Positions 21,318 to 32,647 of a DNA stretch of 64,000 nt are shown here, one piece after another. Position 1 is the first letter of the stretch. Each line of letters opens with the position of its first letter. The stretch spans positions 202,620 through 266,619 of the forward strand of contig NZ_JH815193.1 in assembly GCF_000296405.1 (NCBI RefSeq). Reading direction: 5' to 3'. The notes under the pieces were generated by a model, which saw only the letters and a program-made list of their open reading frames with translations, did not search any database and was not told where the DNA came from. Position numbers and translations under genes: made by a program. The stretch is from Corynebacterium otitidis ATCC 51513. Lineage in GTDB: Bacteria > Actinomycetota > Actinomycetes > Mycobacteriales > Mycobacteriaceae.

Positions 21318-22154
21318 TCATAGCGCCCCGTCCCCGGCGGGCGCGGCGGCGGCCTGCGCCGCGGAGGACTCGTAGAGGAGGATCGCCGCCGCGGCGGCGA
21401 GGTTGAGCGACTCCGCCCCGCCGGAGAGCGGGATGCGCACCCGGTGGTCGGCGAGCGCCGCGATCTTCGGGTCGAGGCCGTGGGCCTCGTTGCCGAAGAG
21501 CCACGCGGTGGGCTTCGCCAGCGCCTCGCCCGCCTCGTTGAGGGGGAGCTCCCCGTCGCCGGCGCTCGCGAGCACGGTGAGCCCCTTGGCGTGGAGCTGG
21601 TCGACGAGCGCGGCCGGGTCGGTGTGGCGGGCGACGGGGATGTGGAACAGCGAGCCCGCCGACGCGCGCACGACCTTAGGGTTGTGCGGGTCGACGGACT
21701 CCCCGGCGAGCACGACGGCATCCGCGCCGAGCGCGTCCGAGGTGCGGATCAGGGTGCCGGCGTTGCCCGGCTCGGAGGCCCCCACCGGCACGGAGACCAA
21801 CCGCGGGCTGCGACCCAAGGCCTCGCGCACCGGCCACGTCACCGGCCGGCACAAAGCGAAGATCCCCGGAGTCGTCACGGTGTCCGCGAGGGAGCGCGCC
21901 GCGCCCTCGGTAATCGGGTGGACGTAGCAGTCGAGGTTCGCCGACGCCTCGAGGATCTCCGCGAAGCGGTGGGCGGCGTCCTCGGTGGCGAACACGTCGC
22001 TCGCCGAGCCGGTGGCCACGGCCGCCTCGACGGCGTTCTCCCCCTCGGCGAGGAACGCCTCCTCCTTCTTGCGCGCGGCCGCGCGCTTGAGCTTCGCGGC
22101 CCTAACGATCCTGGGGGTGCGCTCGGTGAACGCCTCGTCGAAGTGGAGCTCCAT
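21318..22154 (-). CDS. TrmH/SpoU-family RNA 2'-O-methyltransferase
   Basis: A 278-residue SAM-dependent RNA methyltransferase. The N-terminal substrate-binding part (KLKRAAARKKEEAFLAEGE) is followed by the SPOUT knot domain with the signature segments EPGNAGTLIRTSDALGADAVV, AWLFGNEAHGLD and RIPLSGGAESLNLAAAAAI. In this position, between rplT and pheS, such genes usually encode a 23S rRNA methyltransferase; the target is not proven. The start is ATG 22154, with TAGGTT (22163-22168) 8 nt upstream and no ribosome binding site, so it is probably leaderless. Confidence 0.9.
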   Translation of the reverse strand: MELHFDEAFTERTPRIVRAAKLKRAAARKKEEAFLAEGENAVEAAVATGSASDVFATEDAAHRFAEILEASANLDCYVHPITEGAARSLADTVTTPGIFALCRPVTWPVREALGRSPRLVSVPVGASEPGNAGTLIRTSDALGADAVVLAGESVDPHNPKVVRASAGSLFHIPVARHTDPAALVDQLHAKGLTVLASAGDGELPLNEAGEALAKPTAWLFGNEAHGLDPKIAALADHRVRIPLSGGAESLNLAAAAAILLYESSAAQAAAAPAGDGAL

Positions 22155-22162
22155 GGCGCCCC

Positions 22163-22168
22163 AACCTA
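22163..22168 (-). promoter_or_regulatory. -10 box, leaderless RNA methyltransferase gene
   Basis: TAGGTT on the minus strand ends 8 nt before the ATG at 22154. Confidence 0.45.
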
Positions 22169-22236
22169 GCAGGCGCCCCTCCCCCGCCCCTCGGCCCGGC
22201 GGCGCGGCCGCGCGGGAGGCGGCGAAGAAGACGAAA

Positions 22237-22281
22237 GCCCGCGCCCGCCGCCGACCGGTTGAGGGTCGGGGCGGGCGCGGG
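22237..22281 (-). terminator. Terminator of the infC-rpmI-rplT operon
   Basis: A long GC stem (GCCCGCGCCCGCC.. pairing with ..GGCGGGCGCGGGC, one small internal mismatch) with a 7-nt loop lies just after rplT and is followed on the minus strand by a T-rich stretch. Confidence 0.75.
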
Positions 22282-22312
22282 CGGTGACGCCGCTTGAAGG
22301 CGGAGGCGCTAG

Positions 22313-22696
22313 TTACGCGGCCTTCGGGGCGTTGACGTCCTCCGGCAGGGCGGCCTTGGCCTGCTCGCAGATCGCGGAGAACGCGTCGAAGTCGTTGACG
22401 GCGAGCTCCGCGAGGATCTTGCGGTCGACCTCGATCTCGGCGAGGCGCAGGCCCTGGATGAGCCGGTTGTATGTGATGCCGTTGAGCCGGGCGCCGGCGT
22501 TGATGCGCTGGATCCACAGGCGGCGGAACTGGCCCTTGCGGGCGCGGCGGTCCCGGTAGGCGTAGGTGCGGGAGTGGAGCCACTGCTCCTTCGCGCGCCG
22601 GTAGAGGCGCGAGCGGACCCCGCGGTAGCCCTTGGCGGATTTCAGGATCTCGCGACGCTTCTTCTTCGCATTCACCGAACGCTTAACACGTGCCAC
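22313..22696 (-). CDS. rplT: 50S ribosomal protein L20
   Basis: A 127-residue basic protein binding 23S rRNA early in 50S assembly. The N-terminus [18 protein letters not shown] and the [17 protein letters not shown] segment are characteristic. The start is GTG 22696. It is the last gene of the infC-rpmI-rplT operon and has its own strong terminator. In other bacteria L20 or IF3 represses the operon through the leader; here the leader has an attenuator-like structure. Confidence 0.97.
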   Translation of the reverse strand: MARVKRSVNAKKKRREILKSAKGYRGVRSRLYRRAKEQWLHSRTYAYRDRRARKGQFRRLWIQRINAGARLNGITYNRLIQGLRLAEIEVDRKILAELAVNDFDAFSAICEQAKAALPEDVNAPKAA

Positions 22697-22780
22697 AGTT
22701 GTACTTCCTCACAGATGCTTGTCGGGTGGCGGTTGGGGCCCAACCGCGGGTGATTAGGGCTTTGAGGGCGAATGCGGGCT

Positions 22781-22975
22781 CTAGCCCTGCCCGGTGAGCC
22801 TCTTGACGCGCTTCACGTCGTTGCGGTGGACGTCGACGCTCCCCTTGAGCCGGCGGGTGCGCTTGGAGGGCTTGTGCTCCAGCAGGTGGCGCTTGTTCGC
22901 CTGGTCGCGGCGCAGCTTGCCCGAACCGGTCTTCTTGAAGCGCTTCGCCGCGCCCTTGTGCGTCTTCTGCTTCAT
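22781..22975 (-). CDS. rpmI: 50S ribosomal protein L35
   Basis: A 64-residue basic ribosomal protein. It starts [20 protein letters not shown] and contains the family stretch [16 protein letters not shown]. The start is ATG 22975. It lies between infC and rplT in the invariant operon order. Confidence 0.97.
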   Translation of the reverse strand: MKQKTHKGAAKRFKKTGSGKLRRDQANKRHLLEHKPSKRTRRLKGSVDVHRNDVKRVKRLTGQG

Positions 22976-23021
22976 CAGCTCTGTGTCCTTACTTTTCTCG
23001 ACGAACCGAGGTCGACGTCGG

Positions 23022-23543
23022 TTACTTCTTGCCCTTGCGGATCGGCCCGAGGACCATCGTCATGTTGCGGCCGTCCTGCTTCGGCTTGGACTGCACGGTG
23101 CCGACGTCGGCGACGTCGTCGGCAAGCCGGGCGAGCATGTTCAGGCCCAGCTCGGGGCGGGACTGCTCGCGGCCGCGGAACATGATCGTGACCTTGACCT
23201 TGGAGCCCTTCTCAAGGAAACGCACCACGTTACCCTTTTTCGTCTCATAATCGTGGTCATCGATCTTGGGACGAAACTTCTGCTCCTTGACTACAGTTTG
23301 CTGCTGATTCCGGCGCGCGGCACGGGCCTTCTGGTCCTGCTCGTACCGGTATTTTCCGTAGTCCATGATCTTGCAGACCGGCGGTTTCGCCTTCGGGGCG
23401 ACCTCCACCAGGTCGAGATCAGCTTCGTAGGCGAGCTTGCGGGCGTCATCGGTGCGGACGATGCCGACCTGTTCCCCGCCGGGCCCGACCAGTCGTACCT
23501 CGCGAACTCGGATTCGCTCATTGATGCGAGCTTCAGCGCTAAT
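23022..23543 (-). CDS. infC: Translation initiation factor IF-3, AUU start
   Basis: A 173-residue IF-3. The N-terminal domain begins [20 protein letters not shown], followed by the linker and a C-terminal domain ending LGPIRKGKK. The only start that gives the full N-terminal domain is ATT at 23541-23543. It is preceded by GAGGAG with 5 nt spacing, and an in-frame TGA lies 12 nt upstream, so no longer form exists. The next usual start codon (GTG, 23408) would remove 45 conserved residues. An AUU start is known for infC in Escherichia coli, where IF-3 proofreads against it and so regulates itself. The same loop is inferred here. Confidence 0.93.
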   Translation of the reverse strand: MSAEARINERIRVREVRLVGPGGEQVGIVRTDDARKLAYEADLDLVEVAPKAKPPVCKIMDYGKYRYEQDQKARAARRNQQQTVVKEQKFRPKIDDHDYETKKGNVVRFLEKGSKVKVTIMFRGREQSRPELGLNMLARLADDVADVGTVQSKPKQDGRNMTMVLGPIRKGKK

Positions 23544-23903
23544 GTGTACTCCTCAAGTAGCTGGGTAAATAAGCGTGCATGTCGTACCGCACCACAGTCT
23601 ACGAGGATCCCAAGCCCAAAAAATCCTGCCCCCGATTGCTCGGGGACAGGAGACATCGCGCCCGGCCCCGGGACCGCTGGCCCGGGCACGCACCTGTGCC
23701 CGGATAACAGTCCCGTCGCCGTGGCTATCAACCTGTAGCCAACCCGCATCGGGGCGGCGTGAGGTGGGATGTTCTCCTCTTTGTGGTCCGGGGGCGACCC
23801 TGAGAGTACCGGGACTGCCCCGCAAGACGGCAACGCCTGGCATGCTAACACGCCGCTGGCCGCGGCGCCAGTCGGCGTAGGGGGTGCGGCGCCGGCGGCG
23901 GGC
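23544..23903 (-). promoter_or_regulatory. infC leader region
   Basis: 360 bp without a gene, between infC and the lipoprotein gene. It contains a -10-like TAGCAT (23842-23847), an 8-bp hairpin CCGGGCAC/GTGCCCGG (23682-23703), further self-complementary CCCGG stretches that could compete with it, and a terminator hairpin (23618-23651). The result would be a leader of roughly 290 nt. The arrangement suggests regulation before translation of infC. Confidence 0.55.
23618..23651 (-). terminator. Attenuator-type terminator upstream of infC
   Basis: A 12-bp stem (TCCTGCCCCCGA with TCGGGGACAGGA, one mismatch) with a TTGC loop is followed directly on the minus strand by six T residues. It lies about 75 bp before the infC start and not at the end of any gene on this strand, so it most likely attenuates the infC operon. 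Confidence 0.7.
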
Positions 23904-24932
23904 TTAGGGGTTGAGGCGCTCGACGCCGGCGGTCGCCTGCGTGATCCGCGCGGCCGGCTTCCTCGTGGCCGGCTCGACGGCCTCCCCGCCGGGGGCGAGC
24001 TGGGCGCCCGGCTCGTCCTCGCGGTCGGCGGGCTCGTCCTCGTCCCCCGGTTCGGCGGGCGGCTCGTCGCACGCGGGGGTCGGGTCGACGAGGCCCTCGG
24101 CGCGGATCTTTTCGATGCCCTGGGCGACGGCGTCGAGGACCTCGATGGCCTCCTCGGCGTCCTCGTCGAGCGGGTGCGCGATGATCGCCATGCCCTCGGT
24201 GTCGACGGTGCCGAGCTGCTGATTGGTGTAGAGCCCGTCGTCGCTCTCGCCCCAGCCGCCCTTGGCGATGGCGTCGTCGATCGCCGCGAGCCCGTAGGTG
24301 TGCTCCTCGACGAGGTCGCCCATCCGCTCCGCGACGGGCTCGGCGCCCTCTAAGCACGTGAGGTGGGAGGCGAAGCGCGCCTGGTTGAGCAGCGGCCACT
24401 CGAGCATGCCGAACAGGTCGGAGTCGCCGGTCTCGATCTGGCGGAGCATCTGCTCGACGATCTCGGTGTCGTCGCCGCCGTCGCGCAGCACCTCCTCGAC
24501 CTTGCCGGCGGCGCTCAGCCCCCCGCCGAGCGCGTTCCACAGGGCGCTGGCCGCGTCGTTGTCGGAGGCGCGGATCGCCGCGTCGAGGACCTCGTCCTCG
24601 GCGACGTCTTCGCGCACCGCGGCGATCGCGATGGGCACCTTGATCGTCGACCACGCCTGGGCGGTCGCCTCGTCGCCGGTGGTGACCACGGCGTCGCCGC
24701 TGGCGACGGCCATGGCGACCTCGGCGTCGAAGGAGCCCTCGAGCTGCTCCTGAAGCTCGCCGAGCGCCTCGGCGAGGGCGGCGCGACGCTCGTCCGGGTT
24801 CGCGGGCGCCTCCTCGGCGGGCGCCGCGCTGGGGGTGTCGTTCTTCTCGGGCTCGCCGTCCTCCCCCGACGCGCAGCCGCTAAGGGCGGCGACGGCGAGG
24901 AGGCCCGCGGCGAGGCGGAGGTTCGCTCTCAT
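23904..24932 (-). CDS. Lipoprotein with beta-lactamase/penicillin-binding-like fold
   Basis: A 342-residue secreted lipoprotein. The signal peptide ends with the lipobox LSGC (Cys at about residue 20), followed by an acidic Pro/Ala linker. The middle domain has STIK (an SxxK active-site motif) and, about 45 residues on, SDN (the second motif of serine beta-lactamases and penicillin-binding proteins). A clear KTG is not seen; KGGWG is a possible substitute. The C-terminal 70 residues are acidic and Pro-rich. It may be a serine hydrolase acting on peptidoglycan, or a non-catalytic relative. The start is ATG 24932; GTG 24935 is an alternative. TAGACT (24942-24947) lies 9 nt upstream. Confidence 0.75.
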   Translation of the reverse strand: MRANLRLAAGLLAVAALSGCASGEDGEPEKNDTPSAAPAEEAPANPDERRAALAEALGELQEQLEGSFDAEVAMAVASGDAVVTTGDEATAQAWSTIKVPIAIAAVREDVAEDEVLDAAIRASDNDAASALWNALGGGLSAAGKVEEVLRDGGDDTEIVEQMLRQIETGDSDLFGMLEWPLLNQARFASHLTCLEGAEPVAERMGDLVEEHTYGLAAIDDAIAKGGWGESDDGLYTNQQLGTVDTEGMAIIAHPLDEDAEEAIEVLDAVAQGIEKIRAEGLVDPTPACDEPPAEPGDEDEPADREDEPGAQLAPGGEAVEPATRKPAARITQATAGVERLNP

Positions 24933-24980
24933 CACCCGGGCAGTCTACCCCCGTTCGGGCTACTCGCTAACAGCGCCGGC

Positions 24981-27845
<2,865 letters not shown>

Positions 27846-27952
27846 GAAACCCCCCGATCTTCGCGAACCGGCCCTCGCATTTAAGGCCGCTGAACTGTGC
27901 GTTCCCGCCCGGCCGGGCCGCTCATCGTCGGCGGCCGGGCGCGGGACTGCCC

Positions 27953-27958
27953 TATTCT
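27953..27958 (+). promoter_or_regulatory. -10 box, leaderless metallo-hydrolase gene
   Basis: TATTCT ends 7 nt before the ATG at 27966. Confidence 0.5.
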
Positions 27959-27965
27959 AGGCGCC

Positions 27966-28667
27966 ATGACGGACTCCACCCCCAGCGGCACGAGCGGCGA
28001 GAACACCTTCCGCTCCGGGCTGAGTAAGAAGAAACCCGCGCCCGACGACGCGCTCGCCGGCCGGGACCTCGGCGCGGACCTTAACCTCGCGCGGGCCGCC
28101 GTCGACCCCATGGACAACAACGTCTACCTCCTCCACGAGGACGGCCGCGGCCTGCTCATCGACGCGCCCGGCGACCCCGAGGCGATCGAAAAGCTCGCCG
28201 AGAAGGCCGGCGTTTCGGTCGAGACGATCCTTATCACCCACCGGCACAACGACCACACCGGCGCGCTCGAGCGCCTCGTGAAGTCGACGGGCGCCAAGGT
28301 GGTGGCCTCCTACCTCGACGCGCCGGCGATCCCCGTCGCCCCGGACGTCGAGCTGCGCCACGGCGACACGATCTCGTTTGCCGAGCGCGAGCTGCCCGTC
28401 GCGGTGCTGCGCGGCCACACCCCCGGCGGGCTCGCGCTCGCAGCTCGGGTCGACGAGCGCGTCCACCTCTTCGTCGGGGACTCGCTGTTTCCCGACGGGC
28501 TCGGCAAGACCGTCTCCGAGGGCGACTTCGCGCGCCTCTTTCGGGACGTCACCGCCCGCCTCTTCGACGTCTTCGACGACGCCGTCGTCCACCCGGGCCA
28601 CGGCAAGGACACGACGCTGTCGGCCGAGCGGCCCAAGCTCGACGAGTGGTGGCAGCGGCGCTGGTAG
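27966..28667 (+). CDS. MBL-fold metallo-hydrolase (glyoxalase II-like)
   Basis: A 233-residue metallo-beta-lactamase-fold enzyme. The metal motif HxHxDH appears as THRHNDHTGAL. Later ligands are RGHTPGG, VGDSLFPDG and VHPGHGKDT. The layout is that of small hydroxyacylglutathione-hydrolase-like or thioesterase members. In actinobacteria the thiol partner would be mycothiol rather than glutathione; the substrate is unknown. The start is ATG 27966, directly after a -10 box, so it is likely leaderless. It is divergent from uvrA, as seen in related genomes. Confidence 0.88.
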   Translation: MTDSTPSGTSGENTFRSGLSKKKPAPDDALAGRDLGADLNLARAAVDPMDNNVYLLHEDGRGLLIDAPGDPEAIEKLAEKAGVSVETILITHRHNDHTGALERLVKSTGAKVVASYLDAPAIPVAPDVELRHGDTISFAERELPVAVLRGHTPGGLALAARVDERVHLFVGDSLFPDGLGKTVSEGDFARLFRDVTARLFDVFDDAVVHPGHGKDTTLSAERPKLDEWWQRRW

Positions 28668-28789
28668 CGCCCCGCCGCGGGCCGGGCGGCGGGGGTGACC
28701 CGGCGTCCCCGGCGGCGGCCGGCGTGGCCGGCGACACGCTACACTCGGTAGCTAGCGCACGTGAGTCGAGTGCTTATAAGGATTGGTGA

Positions 28790-29704
28790 ATGATGATTCG
28801 TAAGATTGCCAGGCCGCTTCTGGCCTCCGCGTACGTCATCGACGGCGTGGACTCCCTCGTCAACACCCGGGAGCAGGTCGAGGGCACCCGGAAGCTGCTC
28901 CAGCAGGTGGGCACCTTCCTGCCCACCGACGTCACCCGGCAGCTCGCCGACTCCCCGGAGACCACCATCCGGGTGCTCGGCGGCACGAAGGTCGGCGCCG
29001 GCACGCTGCTCTCGCTGGGCAAGCTCCCGCGGCTGTCGGCCGCGGTGCTCGCCGCGACGACCGTGCCGACGATCCTCACCCGCTACGCGTTCTGGGACGC
29101 CGACAGCGAGGAGGACAGTGCCAGCAAGAAGGTCGGCTTCACCTCGCACGTCGCCCTGCTCGGCGGGCTCGCGATCACCAGCGTCGACACCGAGGGCAAG
29201 CCCTCGCTCTCCTACCGGGCCTCGAAGGCCGGGAAGAAGGCGCGCAAGAAGGCCGGCAAGGTCACCTCCGGCTCGTCGAGCTCGTTCGCCGACTCGGCGC
29301 GCGACTTCCTCTCCGACGCGTCCGACCGCGCCCAGGAGGCCGCCTCCAAGGCGCAGGAGTACGTCGACGACAACAAGGACGACTGGATCGACGCCGCGAA
29401 GTCCGGCGCGCAGAAGGTCTCCGAGACGGTCTCCGATTACACCGACCGCGCCGTCGACTACTTCAACGACAACAAGGACGACTGGCTCGCCGCCGCGCAG
29501 GACAACGCCAAGACCGCCCGCAAGGGCGTCGTCAAGGCCGCCGCGAAGGCGCAGGACCGCGCCGACGAGGTGCTCGCCAAGGCGGACAAAAAGTCCGGCC
29601 GCAAGGCGAAGAAGCTGCGCAAGAAGGCCTCCTCGCTGCAGAAGGACGCCGACAAGGCGCTCAACAAGGCGAAGAAGAAGCTGCGCAAGTACGACCTCGT
29701 CTAG
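28790..29704 (+). CDS. DoxX-like membrane protein with Lys/Ala-rich coiled tail
   Basis: A 304-residue protein. The first 140 residues resemble the DoxX family, with hydrophobic segments around residues 60-95 and 115-130 and the start IRKIARPLLASAYVIDG. The remainder is a long polar helical tail with an internal repeat: YVDDNKDDW..DAAKSGAQKV, then YFNDNKDDW..AAAQDNAKTA. It ends in a strongly basic Lys-rich segment (GRKAKKLRKKAS..KKKLRK). The tail could bind nucleic acid or the envelope; this is not known. The ATG 28790 follows AAGGA with 7 nt spacing; ATG 28793 is equally possible. A strong terminator follows. Confidence 0.8.
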   Translation: MMIRKIARPLLASAYVIDGVDSLVNTREQVEGTRKLLQQVGTFLPTDVTRQLADSPETTIRVLGGTKVGAGTLLSLGKLPRLSAAVLAATTVPTILTRYAFWDADSEEDSASKKVGFTSHVALLGGLAITSVDTEGKPSLSYRASKAGKKARKKAGKVTSGSSSSFADSARDFLSDASDRAQEAASKAQEYVDDNKDDWIDAAKSGAQKVSETVSDYTDRAVDYFNDNKDDWLAAAQDNAKTARKGVVKAAAKAQDRADEVLAKADKKSGRKAKKLRKKASSLQKDADKALNKAKKKLRKYDLV

Positions 29705-29743
29705 TCCCCCGCGACTAGCCGGGCGCATCTCCTTCCAGCGCTC

Positions 29744-29797
29744 CCCCGCCCCGGGTCCCCGCCGATCGAGCGGACCCCGGGGCGGGGTCTTTTTGTT
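29744..29797 (+). terminator. Intrinsic terminator after the DoxX-like gene
   Basis: A stem of 15-16 bp (CCCCGCCCCGGGTCC pairing with GGACCCCGGGGCGGGG, one bulge) is followed by TCTTTTTGTTT. Confidence 0.9.
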
Positions 29798-29932
29798 TCT
29801 CCTCCCCCTCCCTGGCCCGGGCCGCCCGCGCGCCGCGGGGCCGGCCTCGGCCTTCGGGCGGGGTTGGTGGCGCCGGCTAGAATCTCCTGAGGCACCCGTG
29901 GTGATCGACACGCTGAAAGCAGGGAGGACCGC

Positions 29933-32227
29933 GTGGGTTTTTCCGAGGAGCTCGCCGCCGAGCAGCGCTACGTCGACGCGCTGTTCGAGAAGCTCGACGA
30001 CGAGGTCGCCGAGGCCCGCCGCCGGCTTCGCGAGGTCACCCTCAACGTCGACCCCGCGAACCCCAAGGCCGAGTCGCTCGTCCAGCGCGAGACGGAATAC
30101 CACGGCCTCAACGAGAAGCTCGACCGGCTCAACCTCGCGACCATCGGGCTCGTCTTCGGGCGCATCGACGTCGACACCACCAAGGAGGAGCAGGCGCCGC
30201 GCCCCGGAGCCCGGCGCCACGCCCCGCCCGAAGACGAGCGCGGACCCGAGAACCCCGTGCCCGGCGCCCCCGAGCAGGACCGCCGCTACATCGGCCGGAT
30301 GGGGCTCGACGACCGCGACGACAACTACCGCACCCTGCTCGTCGACTGGCGCGCCCCCATGGCGCGGCCGTTCTACCTCGCCACCACGGCCCACCCCGAG
30401 GCGGTCACGGTGCGCCGCCACATCCGCACCTCGGGCAGGCGGGTCACCGACATCGACGACGAGCACCTCTCCGGGGCGGGCGCGGGCTCGGACCCGGAGG
30501 AGGTGGGCCGCGAGTCGGCGCTCGTCGCCGCGCTCGAGAAGGCGCGCGGCGCGCATATGGAGTCCATCGTCGAGACCATCCAGCGCGAGCAGGACCTCAT
30601 CATCAGGGACGACACGCGCCGCGTCATGGTTGTCGAGGGCGCGCCCGGCACGGGCAAGACGGCGGTGGCGCTCCACCGGGTCGCGTACCTCGCCTACACG
30701 TACCGCGAGCAGCTCTCCCGCACGGGCATGCTCGTGCTCGGCCCCAACGAGCGGTTCCTCGACTACATCTCCCACGTCCTGCCCGAGCTCGGCGAGACGG
30801 GCGTCGTGCTCGCCACGGTCGGGGAGCTCTACCCCGGCATCCGGCCCGTCGCCGAGGAGCCGCTTATCGGCCGGGAGATCAAGGGCAGCGGGGAGATGGC
30901 CACCATCTTGAAGGAGGCGGTGCGCGCCTACCAGAAGGTGCCCGCCTCCCCCGTGGAGCTCTCCGTCGGCTCGCTCCGGCTCGTCGCGGAGCCCGGCATG
31001 GTGAAGAAGGCGCGCGCCGCAGCTAGGCGCAGCCGCCGGCCGCACAACGACGCGCGCGGCGTGTTCCGCGAGCGCCTCGTCGGGCAGCTCGCGGAGCAGT
31101 ACGCGAGGCTCATCGGCGAGGACCCGCTCGGCGGGGAGAACCTCCTCGGCCAGGCCGACGTCGACGAGCTCCACGACGAGCTCGTCGAGGAGCCCGCCGT
31201 CGCAGACCTCATCGACGAGCTGTGGCCCCGGCTCGACCCCGAGGGCGTGCTCTCCCGGCTGCTCTCCGACCGCTCGCGCATCGACGAGGCGGCCCGCGAC
31301 TACGACGAGGAGACCAAAGCGGCGCTCTACCGCGAGGACGGGGAGGCATGGACGCCGTCCGACGCGGCGCTGCTCGACGAGCTCGCCGTGCTGCTCGACT
31401 CGACGCGCCCCACGGACGACGGGGAGCAGCGGCACGAGGGCGGCGATGCGCTCCAGGAGGCCCAGGAGGCCCTCGACGCGCTGCGCAGCTCCGCGGTGAC
31501 CGACAACGACGAGGTCTTCGACGCCGAGTACCTCGGCGCCTACGACGTCATCGACGCCGAGGGCCTCGCCAGCCGCCAGGAGGCCACCGATAGGCGCACC
31601 ACCGCGGAGCGGGCCCGCTCCGACCGGCGCTGGGCGTTCGGCCACGTCGTCGTCGACGAGGCCCAGGAGCTCACCCCCATGGAGTGGCGGATGGTCTTCC
31701 GCCGCAGCCCCTCACGCTGGATGACGCTCGTCGGCGACACCGCGCAGACCGGCTCGCCGGCCGGCGTCGACGACTGGGAGGAGACGCTCGCGGGCTTCGT
31801 GCCCGGCCGGTTCCGCTACCGGCGACTCACCGTCAACTACCGCACGCCGCGCCCCATCGTCGAGGAAGCGAACAAGGTGCTCGCCCTCATCGACCCCGAG
31901 GCCGCACCCGGCGAGGCGATCCGCGACTCGGACTTCCCGGTGCGCCGGCTCCCCTCCGCTGCGGACGGCAGGGCCGAGGCGCAGCGCCTGCAGGCCCGCT
32001 ACCCGGGGCGCTCGGTCGCGGTCATCGGCGCCGGCACCATCGAGCGGCAGAAGGGGCTCGAGTACGACCACGTCGTGCTCGTCGAGCCGCGCCGGTTCCT
32101 CGAGGCGTCCCCGCAGGGGCTGCAGGACCTCTACGTCGCGATGACGCGCGCCACGCAGAGCCTCACCATCATCGGCCCCATGCCCGACGGCGTCGACGAC
32201 GCCCCGGCCGGGCGCGCGGGCGACTAG
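29933..32227 (+). CDS. HelD/HelR-type RNA polymerase-associated ATPase
   Basis: A 764-residue superfamily 1 ATPase of the actinobacterial HelD class. The N-terminal coiled arm (about 1-70) is followed by a split ATPase domain. Walker A is GAPGTGKTAVALHR at 236-249, and the Walker B-like VVDEAQELTPMEWRM, the QTGSPAGVDDW segment, QKGLEYDHVVLVEP and VAMTRATQSLTI follow. HelD proteins clear stalled RNA polymerase from DNA, and some actinobacterial members (HelR) give rifampicin tolerance. That role is inferred for this one. The start is GTG 29933 after GGGAGG. A -10-like TAGAAT is at 29878-29883; no rifampicin-associated element was recognised upstream. Confidence 0.9.
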   Translation: MGFSEELAAEQRYVDALFEKLDDEVAEARRRLREVTLNVDPANPKAESLVQRETEYHGLNEKLDRLNLATIGLVFGRIDVDTTKEEQAPRPGARRHAPPEDERGPENPVPGAPEQDRRYIGRMGLDDRDDNYRTLLVDWRAPMARPFYLATTAHPEAVTVRRHIRTSGRRVTDIDDEHLSGAGAGSDPEEVGRESALVAALEKARGAHMESIVETIQREQDLIIRDDTRRVMVVEGAPGTGKTAVALHRVAYLAYTYREQLSRTGMLVLGPNERFLDYISHVLPELGETGVVLATVGELYPGIRPVAEEPLIGREIKGSGEMATILKEAVRAYQKVPASPVELSVGSLRLVAEPGMVKKARAAARRSRRPHNDARGVFRERLVGQLAEQYARLIGEDPLGGENLLGQADVDELHDELVEEPAVADLIDELWPRLDPEGVLSRLLSDRSRIDEAARDYDEETKAALYREDGEAWTPSDAALLDELAVLLDSTRPTDDGEQRHEGGDALQEAQEALDALRSSAVTDNDEVFDAEYLGAYDVIDAEGLASRQEATDRRTTAERARSDRRWAFGHVVVDEAQELTPMEWRMVFRRSPSRWMTLVGDTAQTGSPAGVDDWEETLAGFVPGRFRYRRLTVNYRTPRPIVEEANKVLALIDPEAAPGEAIRDSDFPVRRLPSAADGRAEAQRLQARYPGRSVAVIGAGTIERQKGLEYDHVVLVEPRRFLEASPQGLQDLYVAMTRATQSLTIIGPMPDGVDDAPAGRAGD

Positions 32228-32647
32228 GGGACCGCACGCCGCGCGTCCGGCGCCGCGAAGCAGGCTAATACCTGGAATGCGCGAGTTCCCGTGATCTCCG
32301 CAACGATCCGCGGCCGGATTCCCGAAACTCGCGACCGCCCCTCCCCCGATCCGCTCCCCCATCGGCAAGGCATCACCCCCGGGGTGGGCGGAGGCACCCC
32401 CGCGGCCGCCGGCCCCGCCGCGACACCCCGACCCGGACAGAACCAGCTTTGAGCTGGATTTATGCCGACAAACCGGGGAAGAGCTCCAATTCCCATAGCA
32501 GCGCCCCCGGAATGGGGATACCCGAGAGCAATTTTTCGTACATAAACTACCCGATTGTATTGCGCTGCTAACCTTTCGGTCGTTGCGCCTAGCAACATTC
32601 TATGTTCTCCGCCACACGGTGGCGCGACCCGAAAGGAATCCTTGGTC
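32228..32647 (+). other. Long leader or promoter region of the LAxTG surface protein
   Basis: 420 bp without a gene. The first 180 bp are GC-rich with no recognisable signal. The second half is AT-richer and holds several small hairpins: CCAGCT/AGCTGG (32443-32457), GTTGC/GCAAC (32582-32596) and CGCCAC/GTGGCG (32610-32624). The last lies just before the ribosome binding site. No promoter could be assigned confidently. Confidence 0.5.

Noticed and set aside
28739-31645. A 968-codon open frame antisense to the DoxX-like and HelD genes
   Set aside because: No recognisable domain; it exists because of the strong third-position GC bias of the real genes.
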